A stretch of DNA of 64,000 nucleotides. It comes from JAQAZP01 sp965531145. Its GTDB lineage: Bacteria; Acidobacteriota; JAQAZP01. Below the pieces are notes generated by a model. The model worked only from the letters and a program-made list of their open reading frames with translations, ran no database searches and was not told the DNA's origin. The position numbers and the translations under genes are program-made. Positions 8,591-18,109 of the stretch are shown in pieces (the first letter of the stretch is position 1; every line of letters begins with the position of its first letter). The stretch lies in contig CBESOE010000007.1 of NCBI GenBank assembly GCA_965531145.1, forward strand, positions 1 to 64,000, in the 5' to 3' direction.

Positions 8591-9511
8591 TCAGAACAAT
8601 CCCGGCTGACTGCCGGGGGGATACTCGCGGATTTCCTCAAGCCGCGGGTGCCGGGCGGCCAGGGCATCGGGCACCACCACCTTCTTCCCACTGACCATCT
8701 GCATCAACTCGAGACCGTTGACCACGGCCTGGCCGAGGAAGTGGTTGTTGGTCACCACAAAGGTCTGCCCGGCCCGTTTGGCGATTCGTTTGATCCGATC
8801 CCTCCAGGAGACCAGTTCCTTGCGGTTGTAGAGGTAATCGTAGCGCTGGTTGCGGTCGGCATCCTTGCTGAACCAGTTGTCCCGGTTGCGGCCGTGGAAG
8901 CGGACGTAGCCCACTCCGCCGCTGGCCTGTTCCGTGGCACCGAGGGAGTCGCCCACCTGCGGCTGGTCGATGCTGCACCAGCCGATGTCGAGGCCGGTGA
9001 AAAAGTGTGCCGCGCTCTTCACGTCCCAGGAGCCGTGACGCACCTCCACCACCGGACGGTAGCGCCGGAACCGCTGGGCCAGATCCACGATCAGCTCGCG
9101 GTTCTGCGGCAGGTCGCGGAAGGACCAGGGGAACTGCACCAGCATTGCTCCCAGCCGGCCGGCATCCTGCAGCGGGTCGAGGGCGGCGGCAAACCGGGCG
9201 GCCTCCTCCGGGCCGGCCTGGCCCGGGCGGTGGGTGAAGTCCTGGAAGAGCTTGACGGTGAAACGGAAGTCGGGCCACTCTTCCACGGTGTGCACCCATT
9301 TCTCGGTGGTGCGCTGCTCGGGGATGGAATAGAACGAGCTGTTCACCTCCACCATGGGGAAGTGCCGGGCGATGAATCCGAGCCTGTCCCTTGTTCCCCT
9401 GGGGTAGACCCGGCCTTCCCAGTCCGGGTAGGACCAGCCCGCCGTCCCCACCCGGATCTGATCCGCCGTCACCCGGCTGCTTTGCTGCTGCTCCACCAGT
9501 AGTTCCTCCAT
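8591..9511 (-). CDS. DUF72 (YecE-like) family protein
   Basis: A 306-residue protein of the DUF72/YecE family, a TIM-barrel group of unknown function. Family signatures visible are VGTAGWSYPDWEGRVYP near the N-terminus (about 21-37), the EVNSSFYSIP segment, QFPWSF, VEVRHGSW, YVRFHGRN and the C-terminal VTNNHFLGQAVVNGLEL. The length is slightly above the usual 240-290 because of the N-terminal extension and a C-terminal tail. The gene is monocistronic and divergent from the hybrid kinase at 9573. Confidence 0.85.
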   Translation of the reverse strand: MEELLVEQQQSSRVTADQIRVGTAGWSYPDWEGRVYPRGTRDRLGFIARHFPMVEVNSSFYSIPEQRTTEKWVHTVEEWPDFRFTVKLFQDFTHRPGQAGPEEAARFAAALDPLQDAGRLGAMLVQFPWSFRDLPQNRELIVDLAQRFRRYRPVVEVRHGSWDVKSAAHFFTGLDIGWCSIDQPQVGDSLGATEQASGGVGYVRFHGRNRDNWFSKDADRNQRYDYLYNRKELVSWRDRIKRIAKRAGQTFVVTNNHFLGQAVVNGLELMQMVSGKKVVVPDALAARHPRLEEIREYPPGSQPGLF

Positions 9512-9572
9512 GGGGTTGTCACAACTGTAGCCCGTCTTGATTCAACATGGCAATTCTGCTAGCGTCTTTTTC

Positions 9573-11162
9573 ATGGGTAACATCCAAGGGATAAGCGATT
9601 TTCTCTCCTGGCTCCTTGCTCGACGTCACGACCCGCCCGGCTGGGATCAGCTGGTCCAGGGATTCGTGGAACGGGCCGGGGCCTGTCTGGGCAACGGCCG
9701 GACCGTCTGCCTGCTGGATCAGCCTGCCCGGGGTGCGTTGCGCCTGGTGGGCCCGCAGGTGGCCACGGAGGAGGCGGGGAGGATTGTGCAGGCCTGGCAG
9801 GCCCTCGGACCCGGGCAGCGGGAAGCGGGGGTGGAGGGCTGGCAGCAGGTTTACCGTGGCGGGACCTTCACCGTGCTGCTCAAGGGGCAGGTGGATCCGG
9901 CGCAGGACGACGGGGCCGAGAGCTGGCTCCCCCTGGCCGGCCGGTCGCTGGAGGCCGTGGTGGAGGCTGTTTCCCTGGGTGAGACCATCGAGGCGGCACG
10001 GATGGAAGTCCGCGGCCTGCTCCAGGGCAAGGAGCGGGCCATGCAGAGCCAGAAACTCGAAGCGGTGGGGCAGCTGGTGGTGGGGTTGACCCACGAGATC
10101 AACAACAAGCTGGGCCCGATCCTGATTTACGCCCAGCTGGCCCAGATGGACGCCACCGATGAAAAGCTCGGCCACCAGCTGGAGGTGATCGAGTCGAATA
10201 CCATGGCCATCAAGGAGATCATCGAGTCCCTGGCCAACTTCGCCCACCCCCAGCAACCCTCCATGAGCCGATTCTCGATCAACCAGTCGCTGTTCAACAC
10301 GGTGAAGCTGCTCAAGTATCGCTTCGAAAGCGAGGGAGCCGACTTCCGCTTCGACCTCGACAAGGAGCTCCCGTCGGTGTATGCCGACCGGGGACAACTG
10401 GAACTGGTCATTCTCAACCTGGCCAGCAACGCCCTGGATGCCCTCAGGGACCGGCCGGACGCGGAAATGGTGGTGAGCAGCACGCTGGAACAGGGCCAGG
10501 TGGTGCTGCGGTTCAGCGACAACGGCCCCGGTGTTTCCGACGAGATGAAGGCCCGGCTGTTCGAGCCCTTCTTCTCCACCAAGGAACTGGGCCACGGCAC
10601 CGGTCTGGGTCTGAGCTCGGCCTACGGGATCGTCCGGGCTCACGGCGGTGAGGTGCGGGTGGAAAACCGGGAGAGCGGGGTCGGGGTCACCTTCACCGTG
10701 GAACTGCCCATCGTCGCCAGACCCGGGGAGGATGGGGAAGCGGTGCGCCCGTCGCTGCAGCTGGATCCCGAAAGGACCTGCCGCATCCTGCTGGTGGACG
10801 ATGACCAGCCGACCCTGAACATGATCCAGGCCATTTTCTCCGGGGTGCCCCAGCTGGAGTTCACCTCCGCTCCGGATGGGGTGATGGCCCGGCGGCTGCT
10901 GGAGGAGACCGGTTTCGACCTGGTGCTCTGCGACCTGAAGATGCCCCGTCTGGGCGGCCGCGATCTTTACCACCTGCTGCTGCAGCGCGACCCGGAGGCC
11001 GCCGGCCGGATCATCTTCATGACCGGGAACCAGATCGGCCCGGACACCACCCGGTTTCTCCAGGAGACCGGAGTCTCCTGTCTCACCAAGCCATTTGGCG
11101 TGGAAGAGATTTCCAGCATGATCATCGCCGGCCTCGGCCTGAAGCGGGCAGGGGAGCCGTGA
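9573..11162 (+). CDS. Hybrid histidine kinase with C-terminal receiver
   Basis: A 529-residue cytoplasmic kinase. The first about 150 residues have no clear named domain, possibly a degenerate GAF-like sensor. The HisKA phospho-acceptor is H174 in GLTHEINNKLG. The ATPase domain has LASNALDAL, SDNGPGVSD and GTGLGLSSAYGIV. The receiver has DDDQ, D454 (CDLKMP), the MTGN segment and Lys in LTKPFG. I chose ATG 9573 rather than the in-frame TTG 36 bp upstream because the extension is not protein-like and overlaps likely promoter sequence. The stop overlaps the gatC start (TGATG), so the kinase is translationally coupled to gatC. It heads a seven-gene plus-strand chain that runs to 17171. Confidence 0.85.
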   Translation: MGNIQGISDFLSWLLARRHDPPGWDQLVQGFVERAGACLGNGRTVCLLDQPARGALRLVGPQVATEEAGRIVQAWQALGPGQREAGVEGWQQVYRGGTFTVLLKGQVDPAQDDGAESWLPLAGRSLEAVVEAVSLGETIEAARMEVRGLLQGKERAMQSQKLEAVGQLVVGLTHEINNKLGPILIYAQLAQMDATDEKLGHQLEVIESNTMAIKEIIESLANFAHPQQPSMSRFSINQSLFNTVKLLKYRFESEGADFRFDLDKELPSVYADRGQLELVILNLASNALDALRDRPDAEMVVSSTLEQGQVVLRFSDNGPGVSDEMKARLFEPFFSTKELGHGTGLGLSSAYGIVRAHGGEVRVENRESGVGVTFTVELPIVARPGEDGEAVRPSLQLDPERTCRILLVDDDQPTLNMIQAIFSGVPQLEFTSAPDGVMARRLLEETGFDLVLCDLKMPRLGGRDLYHLLLQRDPEAAGRIIFMTGNQIGPDTTRFLQETGVSCLTKPFGVEEISSMIIAGLGLKRAGEP

Positions 11163-11443
11163 TGCCCATGGATCCGGAGACCTGTGACCCAGTGGAACTG
11201 GCCCGGCTGGCCCGGCTCGGTCTTGACGAAGAAGAGCGGGCTCTCTTCCAGGTGCAGTTGCGCCGGATGGTCGAGGCCTTTCAGCAGATTGGCGACCTGC
11301 CCACCGTCGGCGTCGAACCCTTTGCCCACCCCGCTGACCCGCTGCTGACCATCAGAGAAGATGAGCCGACCCCCGGGCAGGGCAGTGGCAGCCACCTCAC
11401 CGTGCCCCGGCTCCCCGGGCCGCGGCCGGGAGGGAAGCGGTGA
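11162..11443 (+). CDS. gatC: Aspartyl/glutamyl-tRNA amidotransferase subunit C
   Basis: A 93-residue GatC, the small subunit that holds GatA and GatB together in the enzyme converting Glu-tRNAGln or Asp-tRNAAsn to the amidated form. The sequence shows the family start (LARLARLGLDEEERALF), a helical body, and the C-terminal PTVGVEP..H segment followed by LTIREDEPT, which corresponds to the usual LREDE motif. A GGGGAG ribosome site and TGATG overlap with the kinase stop support ATG 11162; GTG 11159 is less likely. It overlaps gatA by 4 nt. Confidence 0.88.
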   Translation: MPMDPETCDPVELARLARLGLDEEERALFQVQLRRMVEAFQQIGDLPTVGVEPFAHPADPLLTIREDEPTPGQGSGSHLTVPRLPGPRPGGKR

Positions 11444-12924
11444 GCGAAGAACTTCACCGACTGGAGGCGGGGCAGGCCGGCGACCTTGTTCGTCGGCGCG
11501 ACGTGTCGGCGGCCGAGCTGACCGCTGCGGTGATCTCGCGGATCGAGGAGACCGAGCCGGCGCTGTCAGCCTACACCGGGCTCTGTCTGGAGCGGGCCAT
11601 GGACGATGCCCGCGCCGTTGACCGGGCCCTGGATCGCGGCGCAGACGCCGGCCCGCTGGCCGGGGTGCCCATGGCGGTGAAGGACAACATCTGCCTGGCC
11701 GGCCTCCCCACCACCTGCGGCTCCCGGCATCTGGCCGCATACCATCCGCCGGAGGACGCCACGGTGGTGCAGCGTTTGCGGCGGGCCGGTGCGGTGCTGC
11801 TGGGCAAGACCAACCTCGACGAGTTCGCCATGGGGTCGTCCACCGAGCACTCGGCCTTCGGCCCCACCCGCAGCCCCTGGGACCGGGACCGTGTGCCCGG
11901 CGGTTCCAGCGGCGGGTCCGCCGCGGCGGTGGCCGCGGGCAGCGCCCTGGGGGCCCTGGGTTCCGACACCGGCGGGTCGGTGCGGCAGCCCGCTGCCTTC
12001 TGCGGCGTGGTGGGGTTGCGGCCCACCTACGGCACGGTGTCCCGTTACGGGCTGGTTTCCCTTGCCTCGTCACTGGACCAGGTGGGGCCCATTGCCCGCT
12101 CGGTGGCTGACTGCGCCCTGATCAACGGGGTGATCCGGGGGCGCGACCCCCGGGACAGCAGTTCGCTTGATCTGTCGGAGCACACTTCTCCGGAGGTGGA
12201 CACCGGGGATCTCCAGGGGCTGCGGGTGGGCATTCCCCGGGATCCGGATACCCCGGGGCCGGACCCCGAGGTGAACCGCCTGTTTGGCGAGTCGCTGGAT
12301 CTGCTCCGTTCCCTGGGCGCCGATCTGGAGGAACTGCACCTGCCGCACCGGCGATACGGGGTGGCGGTTTACGCCTTCAGTGCCGCGGCCGAGGCCGCAT
12401 CGAACCTCGGACGTTTTGACGGGATACGGTTCGGTGAACGCCGCGGTGAGTCAGCGGGGCTGGAAGGCCTGTATGTGCAAACGCGGTCCCAGGGCTTTGG
12501 CCCCGAGGTCAAGCGGCGGATCCTGCTGGGGACCCACGCCCTGCGGGCAGGCTATTACGAGGAGTGTTACCTCCAGGCGCAGAAGGTCCGCACGCTGATT
12601 CTCGACGACTACGCTCAGGCATTCCGGACGGTGGACGTGATATGCTGTCCCACCACCATGACACCAGCCTTTTGTCTGGGAGAGAGAACGGAGAACCCGC
12701 TCGAGATGTACCAGAGCGATGTGAACACCGTCTGCAGCAGTCTGGCCGGATTGCCCGCCATTTCCATCCCGTGCGGTTTTTCCGACGGACGGTTGCCGGT
12801 GGGACTGCAGTTCACCGGCCCGGCCCACGGCGAACACCTTCTCTTCCGGGCGGCGCAGGCTTTCGAGAAACGGTCGGGGTTCCGCAATATGGCGGCGCCC
12901 GTTGCCGGGGGCGGTGAGGCGTAA
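11440..12924 (+). CDS. gatA: Aspartyl/glutamyl-tRNA amidotransferase subunit A (amidase)
   Basis: A 494-residue amidase-signature protein of normal GatA length that releases ammonia from glutamine or asparagine for tRNA-dependent amidation. The Ser-cisSer-Lys triad is intact: K81 in VKDNI, S156 in PGGSSGGS and nucleophile S180 in SDTGGSVRQP. The GTG start overlaps the gatC stop (GTGA), which fits coupled translation. GatB is not in the window; the next gene is a cell-wall amidase overlapping the stop by 1 nt (TAATG). GatB must be elsewhere for the complex to work. Confidence 0.93.
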   Translation: MSEELHRLEAGQAGDLVRRRDVSAAELTAAVISRIEETEPALSAYTGLCLERAMDDARAVDRALDRGADAGPLAGVPMAVKDNICLAGLPTTCGSRHLAAYHPPEDATVVQRLRRAGAVLLGKTNLDEFAMGSSTEHSAFGPTRSPWDRDRVPGGSSGGSAAAVAAGSALGALGSDTGGSVRQPAAFCGVVGLRPTYGTVSRYGLVSLASSLDQVGPIARSVADCALINGVIRGRDPRDSSSLDLSEHTSPEVDTGDLQGLRVGIPRDPDTPGPDPEVNRLFGESLDLLRSLGADLEELHLPHRRYGVAVYAFSAAAEAASNLGRFDGIRFGERRGESAGLEGLYVQTRSQGFGPEVKRRILLGTHALRAGYYEECYLQAQKVRTLILDDYAQAFRTVDVICCPTTMTPAFCLGERTENPLEMYQSDVNTVCSSLAGLPAISIPCGFSDGRLPVGLQFTGPAHGEHLLFRAAQAFEKRSGFRNMAAPVAGGGEA

Positions 12925-14672
12925 TGAGCGGCAGGGAGCGGACAATCCGGGCGATGGTGCTGCTGGCCGTGCTGGCCTGCTTCCCCCTGTCTGCCCGAGC
13001 CGCCGAGGACTGCAGTCGCACAGTGGTCATCGCCGAAGGTATCCGCATCCGCGTGGAGCAGGGCAACCGGATCGAGCTGGAGGCCACGCCCGAACCGGGG
13101 GAGGGCTATTACCGGCTCACCGAACGGTTCACCGGCTCCCGGTCAGAGTGGGACCAGGTGCAACTGCTCAACGGAACGCGATCGCTGATCGAGGGTCGCT
13201 GGTACCGCATCCCCTTTGACCTCCTCTCACCGCCATACCGTATGGCGGCGCTGCTGGCCTCCTTTCCCCACAACCGGGTGGAGGGCAACCAGTTCATCCA
13301 CCGGGTGGTGTGCGGCCGGTCGGGGGATGCGGGGGAGAGTTTCAAGGTCATCGCCGACTGGTACACCGGTGATAAAGACCGGGGAGCGGAACTGGCCGGC
13401 CTGGTGGGTCAGGCGGAGTGGGATCTGCGGGTGGGCGAGGAGGTGGCCATCCCGGTGGAGTGGTTGCTGCCCCAGATGCGGGTCTGGGCCGAGGAGGAGT
13501 CGGCGCGGGACGTCCCGCTGGAATACGGCCGGGACGATCAGGGTGAATATGCCCTCTACCGGCTGAAGCAGGGGGAAGCGCTCTACTCTGCGGTGGTGAT
13601 CCGCTTCACCGGCCTGATGCTGGCCGACGAGGTCAACGAACTGGCGGCGCTGATTGCCCGGCGCTCCGGGATCGAGGACGTGACCGACATCCCCACCGGC
13701 TACGGCATCCGCATCCCGGTGGAATACCTCTCCGACGAACTGCTGCCCCCCGGCCATCCCGACCGGCTGGCCTACGAGCTGAACCGTTCCCTCTCCAGCG
13801 GGTTCGAGAAGGCGGGCCGCGGCCTGGGCCTGGACGGGATCACGGTGATTCTCGACCCGGGCCATGGCGGCCGTGATCCGGGGGCCATCCACAACGGCGT
13901 GTGGGAGGACGAACACGTCTACGACATCGCCTGCCGGATCAAGAAGGTGATCGAGACCCGCAGCTCCGGCCGGGTGATCATGACGGTCAAGGACCGCAGC
14001 AACGGCTACGCGCCTTCTGACCGCACTCCGCTGGTTCGTGACCAGGACGAGGAGGTGACGGTGAGCCCGGCCTACCGGCTCACCGAATCGGGGGCCACCC
14101 GGGAGGGGGTCAACCTGCGCTGGGCGCTGGCCAACTACCACTACAAGGAACTGGTGTCCCGGGGCGCCGACGAGCACAGCGTGGTCTTCACCAGCCTCCA
14201 CGCCGATGCCCTGCACCCCGCACTCAGCGGGACCATGATTTACATCCTCGGGGCGCGCTATGGCAGTTCGCGGGTCTCGCTCTCCGGCTCGACCTATCAC
14301 AAGCGCACCGAGGTGCGTGCCTATCCCACAATCGACTACTACAAGTCGGACCGCTCGCGCAGCGAGGGCCTCTCCCGCGGTCTGGCCGAGGAGATTCTGG
14401 CCAGCTTCCGCCGCAACGACCTCCCGGTCCATGGCTACAAGCCGATCCGCAACCACCTGGTCCGCCGGCGGCGGTCCTACGCTCCGGCGGTGCTGCGCAA
14501 CAACATCATCCCGCTGAAGATGCTGGTCGAGGTCTGCAACCTGCGCAACGAGCACGACAGCCGGCGGATGGTGGACCCGGCTTACCGCCAGGCGGTGGCC
14601 GAGGCCTACGTGGAAGCGCTGAGCAGTTACTTCGATGGCAAGAACGGCAAGGGCAACGGGAGGGCCTCATGA
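12924..14672 (+). CDS. N-acetylmuramoyl-L-alanine amidase (Amidase_3) with LysM-like repeats
   Basis: A 582-residue exported peptidoglycan hydrolase. A signal peptide (about 1-26, ending SARA) is followed by three LysM-like modules (about 45-100, 120-170 and 200-270), each ending in a pattern such as GYGIRIPVEYL. The C-terminal Amidase_3 domain (about 300-570) cleaves the bond between MurNAc and L-Ala. The zinc and catalytic residues are present: H314 (DPGHGG), E330 (EHVYD), H426 (SLHADA) and E536 (VEVCNL). It sits between gatA and a glycosyltransferase with 1-nt and 4-nt overlaps, suggesting co-translation in an envelope operon. Confidence 0.88.
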   Translation: MSGRERTIRAMVLLAVLACFPLSARAAEDCSRTVVIAEGIRIRVEQGNRIELEATPEPGEGYYRLTERFTGSRSEWDQVQLLNGTRSLIEGRWYRIPFDLLSPPYRMAALLASFPHNRVEGNQFIHRVVCGRSGDAGESFKVIADWYTGDKDRGAELAGLVGQAEWDLRVGEEVAIPVEWLLPQMRVWAEEESARDVPLEYGRDDQGEYALYRLKQGEALYSAVVIRFTGLMLADEVNELAALIARRSGIEDVTDIPTGYGIRIPVEYLSDELLPPGHPDRLAYELNRSLSSGFEKAGRGLGLDGITVILDPGHGGRDPGAIHNGVWEDEHVYDIACRIKKVIETRSSGRVIMTVKDRSNGYAPSDRTPLVRDQDEEVTVSPAYRLTESGATREGVNLRWALANYHYKELVSRGADEHSVVFTSLHADALHPALSGTMIYILGARYGSSRVSLSGSTYHKRTEVRAYPTIDYYKSDRSRSEGLSRGLAEEILASFRRNDLPVHGYKPIRNHLVRRRRSYAPAVLRNNIIPLKMLVEVCNLRNEHDSRRMVDPAYRQAVAEAYVEALSSYFDGKNGKGNGRAS

Positions 14673-15346
14673 CCGTGGAGCGGCCCGAGGTCAGCCTGAT
14701 CATTCCGGCGAACAACGAGGCGGAAACCCTGGCCGCGGTGGTGGCCGGGGCCCTGCCCCTGGTGGACCGGGTGCTGGTGGTGGACGACGGTTCCGACGAC
14801 GACACCTCAGCCGTGGCCCGCGCTGCCGGCGCCGAGCTGCTGGCCCATCCGCGGCGGCTGGGCAAGGGGACGGCCCTGCGCAGCGGACTGGACGCTCTGC
14901 TGCCGGAGGTCTCCGGCTACCTGCTGTTCATGGACGGCGACGGCCAGCACGATCCGGCGGACATCCCGGCCATGCTCGCCCGGCTGGATGACCGGCCGCA
15001 GCCCGACGTGGTGCTGGGCTGTCGGCTGCGGCCGGAAACCCGGGACGATATCCCCCGGTTGCGGTACACCACCAACCTCTTCGGCAAATTCGTCCTCTCC
15101 CGGGTCACCGGCCTCGATGTGGGTGACAGCCAGACCGGATTCCGCTTGATCCGGGTGGACCGCCTGCGGGAGATCGAACTGGATTCCACCGGCTTCGAGA
15201 TCGAGACCGAGATCCTGCTCAAGCTCAGTGCCCGCAACATTCACCTGGTCAACGTGCCGGTGTCGATCCAGTACCACCCCGGTCGCAGCCACTACCGCAC
15301 CGTGCCCGACACCTACCGGGTCTGTATGGCCACCCTGCGGTATTGA
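14669..15346 (+). CDS. Family 2 glycosyltransferase (dolichol/polyprenyl-phosphate mannosyltransferase-like)
   Basis: A 225-residue GT-A glycosyltransferase. It has the N-terminal SLIIPANNEAETL motif, VVDDGSDDDT, and the metal-binding LFMDGDGQHDP segment, followed by the acceptor region DSQTGFRL. This arrangement is that of DPM1/ArnC-like enzymes that move a sugar from a nucleotide donor to a polyprenyl phosphate. No C-terminal membrane helices are present, so it is the short soluble form. It overlaps the amidase by 4 nt (ATGA) and is 13 bp upstream of the ABC ATPase. Confidence 0.85.
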   Translation: MTVERPEVSLIIPANNEAETLAAVVAGALPLVDRVLVVDDGSDDDTSAVARAAGAELLAHPRRLGKGTALRSGLDALLPEVSGYLLFMDGDGQHDPADIPAMLARLDDRPQPDVVLGCRLRPETRDDIPRLRYTTNLFGKFVLSRVTGLDVGDSQTGFRLIRVDRLREIELDSTGFEIETEILLKLSARNIHLVNVPVSIQYHPGRSHYRTVPDTYRVCMATLRY

Positions 15347-15359
15347 TGGGTGACAGCGA

Positions 15360-16031
15360 ATGAACCAGCCCATCATCTCCCTGCAGCAGGTCTCGCGTGA
15401 ATACCGCGAAATGCGGGTCACTGCTCTGGCGGGCCTGTCCCTCGACATCCATCGCCGGGAATACGTGGCCGTCCAGGGCCCCAGCGGCAGCGGCAAGTCC
15501 ACCCTGCTGCACCTGATGTGCGGGTTGGACCGGCCCAGCAGCGGACGCGTTCTTTTTGAGGGCGTGGAGCCATGTTCCGCCGGCGAATGGACCAGGCTTC
15601 GCGCTGGCCGCATCGGTATTGTCTTCCAGGCCTTCCACCTCATTTTCTCCCTGACGGCAAGGGAGAATGTGGAGCTTCCCATGATCGGTGTGATCAGGGA
15701 TTCCGCCGAGAGGCGGCGGCGTACCGCTGATGTGCTCGGACGCGTCGGGCTGGCGAAACGCGGGCACCACCGGGTCAACGAACTCTCCGGGGGTGAGCGG
15801 CAACGGGTGGCCATCGCCCGGAGCCTCGCCAATTCTCCGGACGTGATTCTTGCCGATGAACCCACAGGAAATCTCGACTCGCAGTCATCGGCGGTGGTGC
15901 TCGATCTGCTGCTCGATATCCACCGCAGCGAGCAGGCCACCCTTGTGGTGGTGACCCATGATGCGGACGTTTCCCGGCAGGCGAGCCGGGTGCTCCACAT
16001 TCTCGACGGGCGGCTTCAATCAGCCGGGTAA
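15360..16031 (+). CDS. ABC transporter ATP-binding protein (LolD/MacB-like)
   Basis: A 223-residue ATPase. It contains Walker A (GPSGSGKST, about 40-48), the Q-loop IVFQAFHLIF, the ABC signature LSGGERQR, Walker B VILADEPTGNLD and the H-loop VVVTHD. The LolD/MacB/FtsE class energises extracytoplasmic export by paired FtsX-type permeases, commonly for lipoproteins, peptides or lipids. Its permease follows 18 bp downstream. The cargo cannot be told from the sequence; position after amidase and glycosyltransferase genes suggests an envelope substrate (inference). Confidence 0.92.
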   Translation: MNQPIISLQQVSREYREMRVTALAGLSLDIHRREYVAVQGPSGSGKSTLLHLMCGLDRPSSGRVLFEGVEPCSAGEWTRLRAGRIGIVFQAFHLIFSLTARENVELPMIGVIRDSAERRRRTADVLGRVGLAKRGHHRVNELSGGERQRVAIARSLANSPDVILADEPTGNLDSQSSAVVLDLLLDIHRSEQATLVVVTHDADVSRQASRVLHILDGRLQSAG

Positions 16032-16049
16032 CGGAGGGCTTTTCCGCAC

Positions 16050-17171
16050 ATGCGCTTTCTGACAATGCCGATCCGCAACCTGCGGCGCCATCCGGCGCGT
16101 ACCTACCTCACCTGCGCGATTATCGCGGCCGCGGTGGCCAGCTTCATCGCCCTGGTGGGCATTTCCCGCGGCCTGGAGCGCGCCTGGATCACCTCTCTGG
16201 AGGAGAAAGGCACCCACATCCTGGCGGTGCGCAAGGGGGCCATCGAGATTCTGACGGCTTCCATTGACGAAGCAGTTGCCGACACCCTGCGAAGCATCGA
16301 CGGTGTTGCCGGGGTTTCGGGTGAGCTCCTGGACCTGGTGGAGCTGGAAACCGGCGATGTGGCGCTGCTCAGCGGCTGGCCCTCCGGCAGCTACTTCTGG
16401 CAATCACTCCATATCCTCGAAGGGAAACTCCCCGATCCGGACGATGCGCGCGACGCCATTGTGGGGCAAACCCTGGCCGCGCAATTGGGCTGCAGCGTGA
16501 ACGACACGATTCTGCTCCAGGGCCGGGAGTTTCGCATCTGCGGGATTTCCCGTCATTCCAGTGTCATCTCCAACGGCAGCATCGTTCTCCCCCTGCCGGC
16601 CATGCAGGAGCTCATGGAGCGCACCGGCAAGGTGACCAGCTTTAACATACGTGTGGACCACCCCGGCAACATGGCAGCGGTTTCCACGATCCGCGGCCGT
16701 CTCGCCGCCGCCTGTCCGGAACTCAGCTTCAACGAGACAGGGGAAATCGCGGAAAACAACCATGTGCTGCGTCTGCTGCGCGCCACCGCCTGGAGCACCT
16801 CATTCGTGGCGCTGGCCATGGCCCTCATCGTGGTGGTGAACACGCTGCTGATGACCATCACCGAAAGGACCTATGAGATCGGTGTGCTTTCGGCAGTGGG
16901 GTGGCGCTCCACCCGGATCATGGCCATGGTGGTCCTGGAAGGTTTGCTGATGGCGGCGCTGGGAACGCTCTGCGGGGCGCTGCTGGGGATCGGGACCCTG
17001 CACTGGCTGGTGGCGCGCCCGGAAGTTTACGGCCTGCTGGAACCGCGGGTCACCCCGGCGATGATTGTCGAAATCGCTGCCGCCGCGCTGCTGCTCGGTT
17101 TCCTCGGCAGTATCTATCCGGCCTGGCGTGCCGTACGCCTCAATCCCGTGGAGGCCCTGAGGCGCGACTAG
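16050..17171 (+). CDS. ABC transporter permease (MacB/FtsX type)
   Basis: A 373-residue permease with the MacB topology: one N-terminal membrane helix (about 17-40), a periplasmic MacB core domain (about 45-245), then three C-terminal helices (FtsX domain), ending in YPAWRAVRLNPVEALR, the common end of this family. It pairs with the ATPase at 15360. The last 32 bp overlap the convergent isoprenoid synthase gene, so neither gene has a conventional terminator here. Confidence 0.9.
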   Translation: MRFLTMPIRNLRRHPARTYLTCAIIAAAVASFIALVGISRGLERAWITSLEEKGTHILAVRKGAIEILTASIDEAVADTLRSIDGVAGVSGELLDLVELETGDVALLSGWPSGSYFWQSLHILEGKLPDPDDARDAIVGQTLAAQLGCSVNDTILLQGREFRICGISRHSSVISNGSIVLPLPAMQELMERTGKVTSFNIRVDHPGNMAAVSTIRGRLAAACPELSFNETGEIAENNHVLRLLRATAWSTSFVALAMALIVVVNTLLMTITERTYEIGVLSAVGWRSTRIMAMVVLEGLLMAALGTLCGALLGIGTLHWLVARPEVYGLLEPRVTPAMIVEIAAAALLLGFLGSIYPAWRAVRLNPVEALRRD

Positions 17172-18090
17172 ACCGGCGGAAGAACAGGCGCGGCAGGCCG
17201 GGCACCATGGAGATTCCGCAGCGGAAGGCGGTCTGGCCGATGTTGAACTTCCACCCGCCGCCGAGATCTCCGGAATCGTAGAAGCGCAGCGAGTCCTTCA
17301 AGTGGATCTCCCAGGCCTGCAGCAGCAGCCCGGGGATTGTTCCCTCATGCCGTGGAAGCCTCCGGAGCGCATCATCGATGAGGTTCCGGTCGGTCTTCCG
17401 GATCAGCTTGAGCGATGCCAGGGTGGCCTGCCCGAGTTCGACATCCTCCTCCCGGTCATAGATGTCGTCGGCGATTTGTGAGGCGGCGCCGAAATCGTAG
17501 GCGGCCTGGCAGAGATCGGAACTCAGTTCGGGGTCCTCGCTGATGGAAAACAGGGCGAAGGATAGCCCTCCCTTGTCATAGGTCGAGGCCCGCAGCCGGT
17601 CTTCATCCACAGTTTCAACGGTGGCCTGCCGGAAACAGTCCATGGTTGCCGTGCTGATCCCCTTGAACAGAGGCAGTGCCCTGGCCCAGCATCCGGGATT
17701 GAGCCGGCGGAAGACGTTCAGGGAATTCCTGGCGGCGCCGATGGCGTCTGGCCAGCCGTTGCGATCGGCCTCCCACGGGCCGGTATCCAGTACCCTGTCC
17801 AGGCGGGGCCAATCCCGGAAATGTTCCTCGTCCACGGCATTGTCGTAGGCCGCAGCGATACAGGCCAGCAGGAACGCTGTCTCATAGTCCCGGCCCGGGC
17901 GGCCATACAGCACCTGGTGCCACGATTCGATTCCCATCAGGTTGCCGATGACCTTGTTGCGGATCGCCGGGCGGGAAAAATAGCTGATCCCGCCATTGGC
18001 ACCCAGAAGCGATTTCAGGAAATGCCGGTAATGGGATTTGTGAAAGAGGATCCTCGAGAGCACGTACTTTGCAATGGGCAGTCGGGTCAT
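17140..18090 (-). CDS. Class 1 isoprenoid synthase-fold enzyme (polyprenyl synthetase-like)
   Basis: A 316-residue all-helical protein with the two Asp-rich motifs of class 1 isoprenoid enzymes. The first is D83-N-A-V-D87, a DNxxD variant in AAYDNAVDEEH. The second is D208-D-I-Y-D212, preceded by Gln205 (QIADDIYD), as in trans-prenyl diphosphate synthases. Between them TYDKGGLSFALF resembles the K-G-LF diphosphate-binding segment. These residues coordinate magnesium around an allylic diphosphate. Whether it elongates prenyl chains, condenses two (squalene/phytoene type) or cyclises them is not decidable by eye. It lies 19 bp downstream of the lycopene-cyclase-domain gene on the same strand. 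Confidence 0.72.
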   Translation of the reverse strand: MTRLPIAKYVLSRILFHKSHYRHFLKSLLGANGGISYFSRPAIRNKVIGNLMGIESWHQVLYGRPGRDYETAFLLACIAAAYDNAVDEEHFRDWPRLDRVLDTGPWEADRNGWPDAIGAARNSLNVFRRLNPGCWARALPLFKGISTATMDCFRQATVETVDEDRLRASTYDKGGLSFALFSISEDPELSSDLCQAAYDFGAASQIADDIYDREEDVELGQATLASLKLIRKTDRNLIDDALRRLPRHEGTIPGLLLQAWEIHLKDSLRFYDSGDLGGGWKFNIGQTAFRCGISMVPGLPRLFFRRSSRASGPPRD

Positions 18091-18109
18091 GTGGAACCGG
18101 TGAGTAGAC

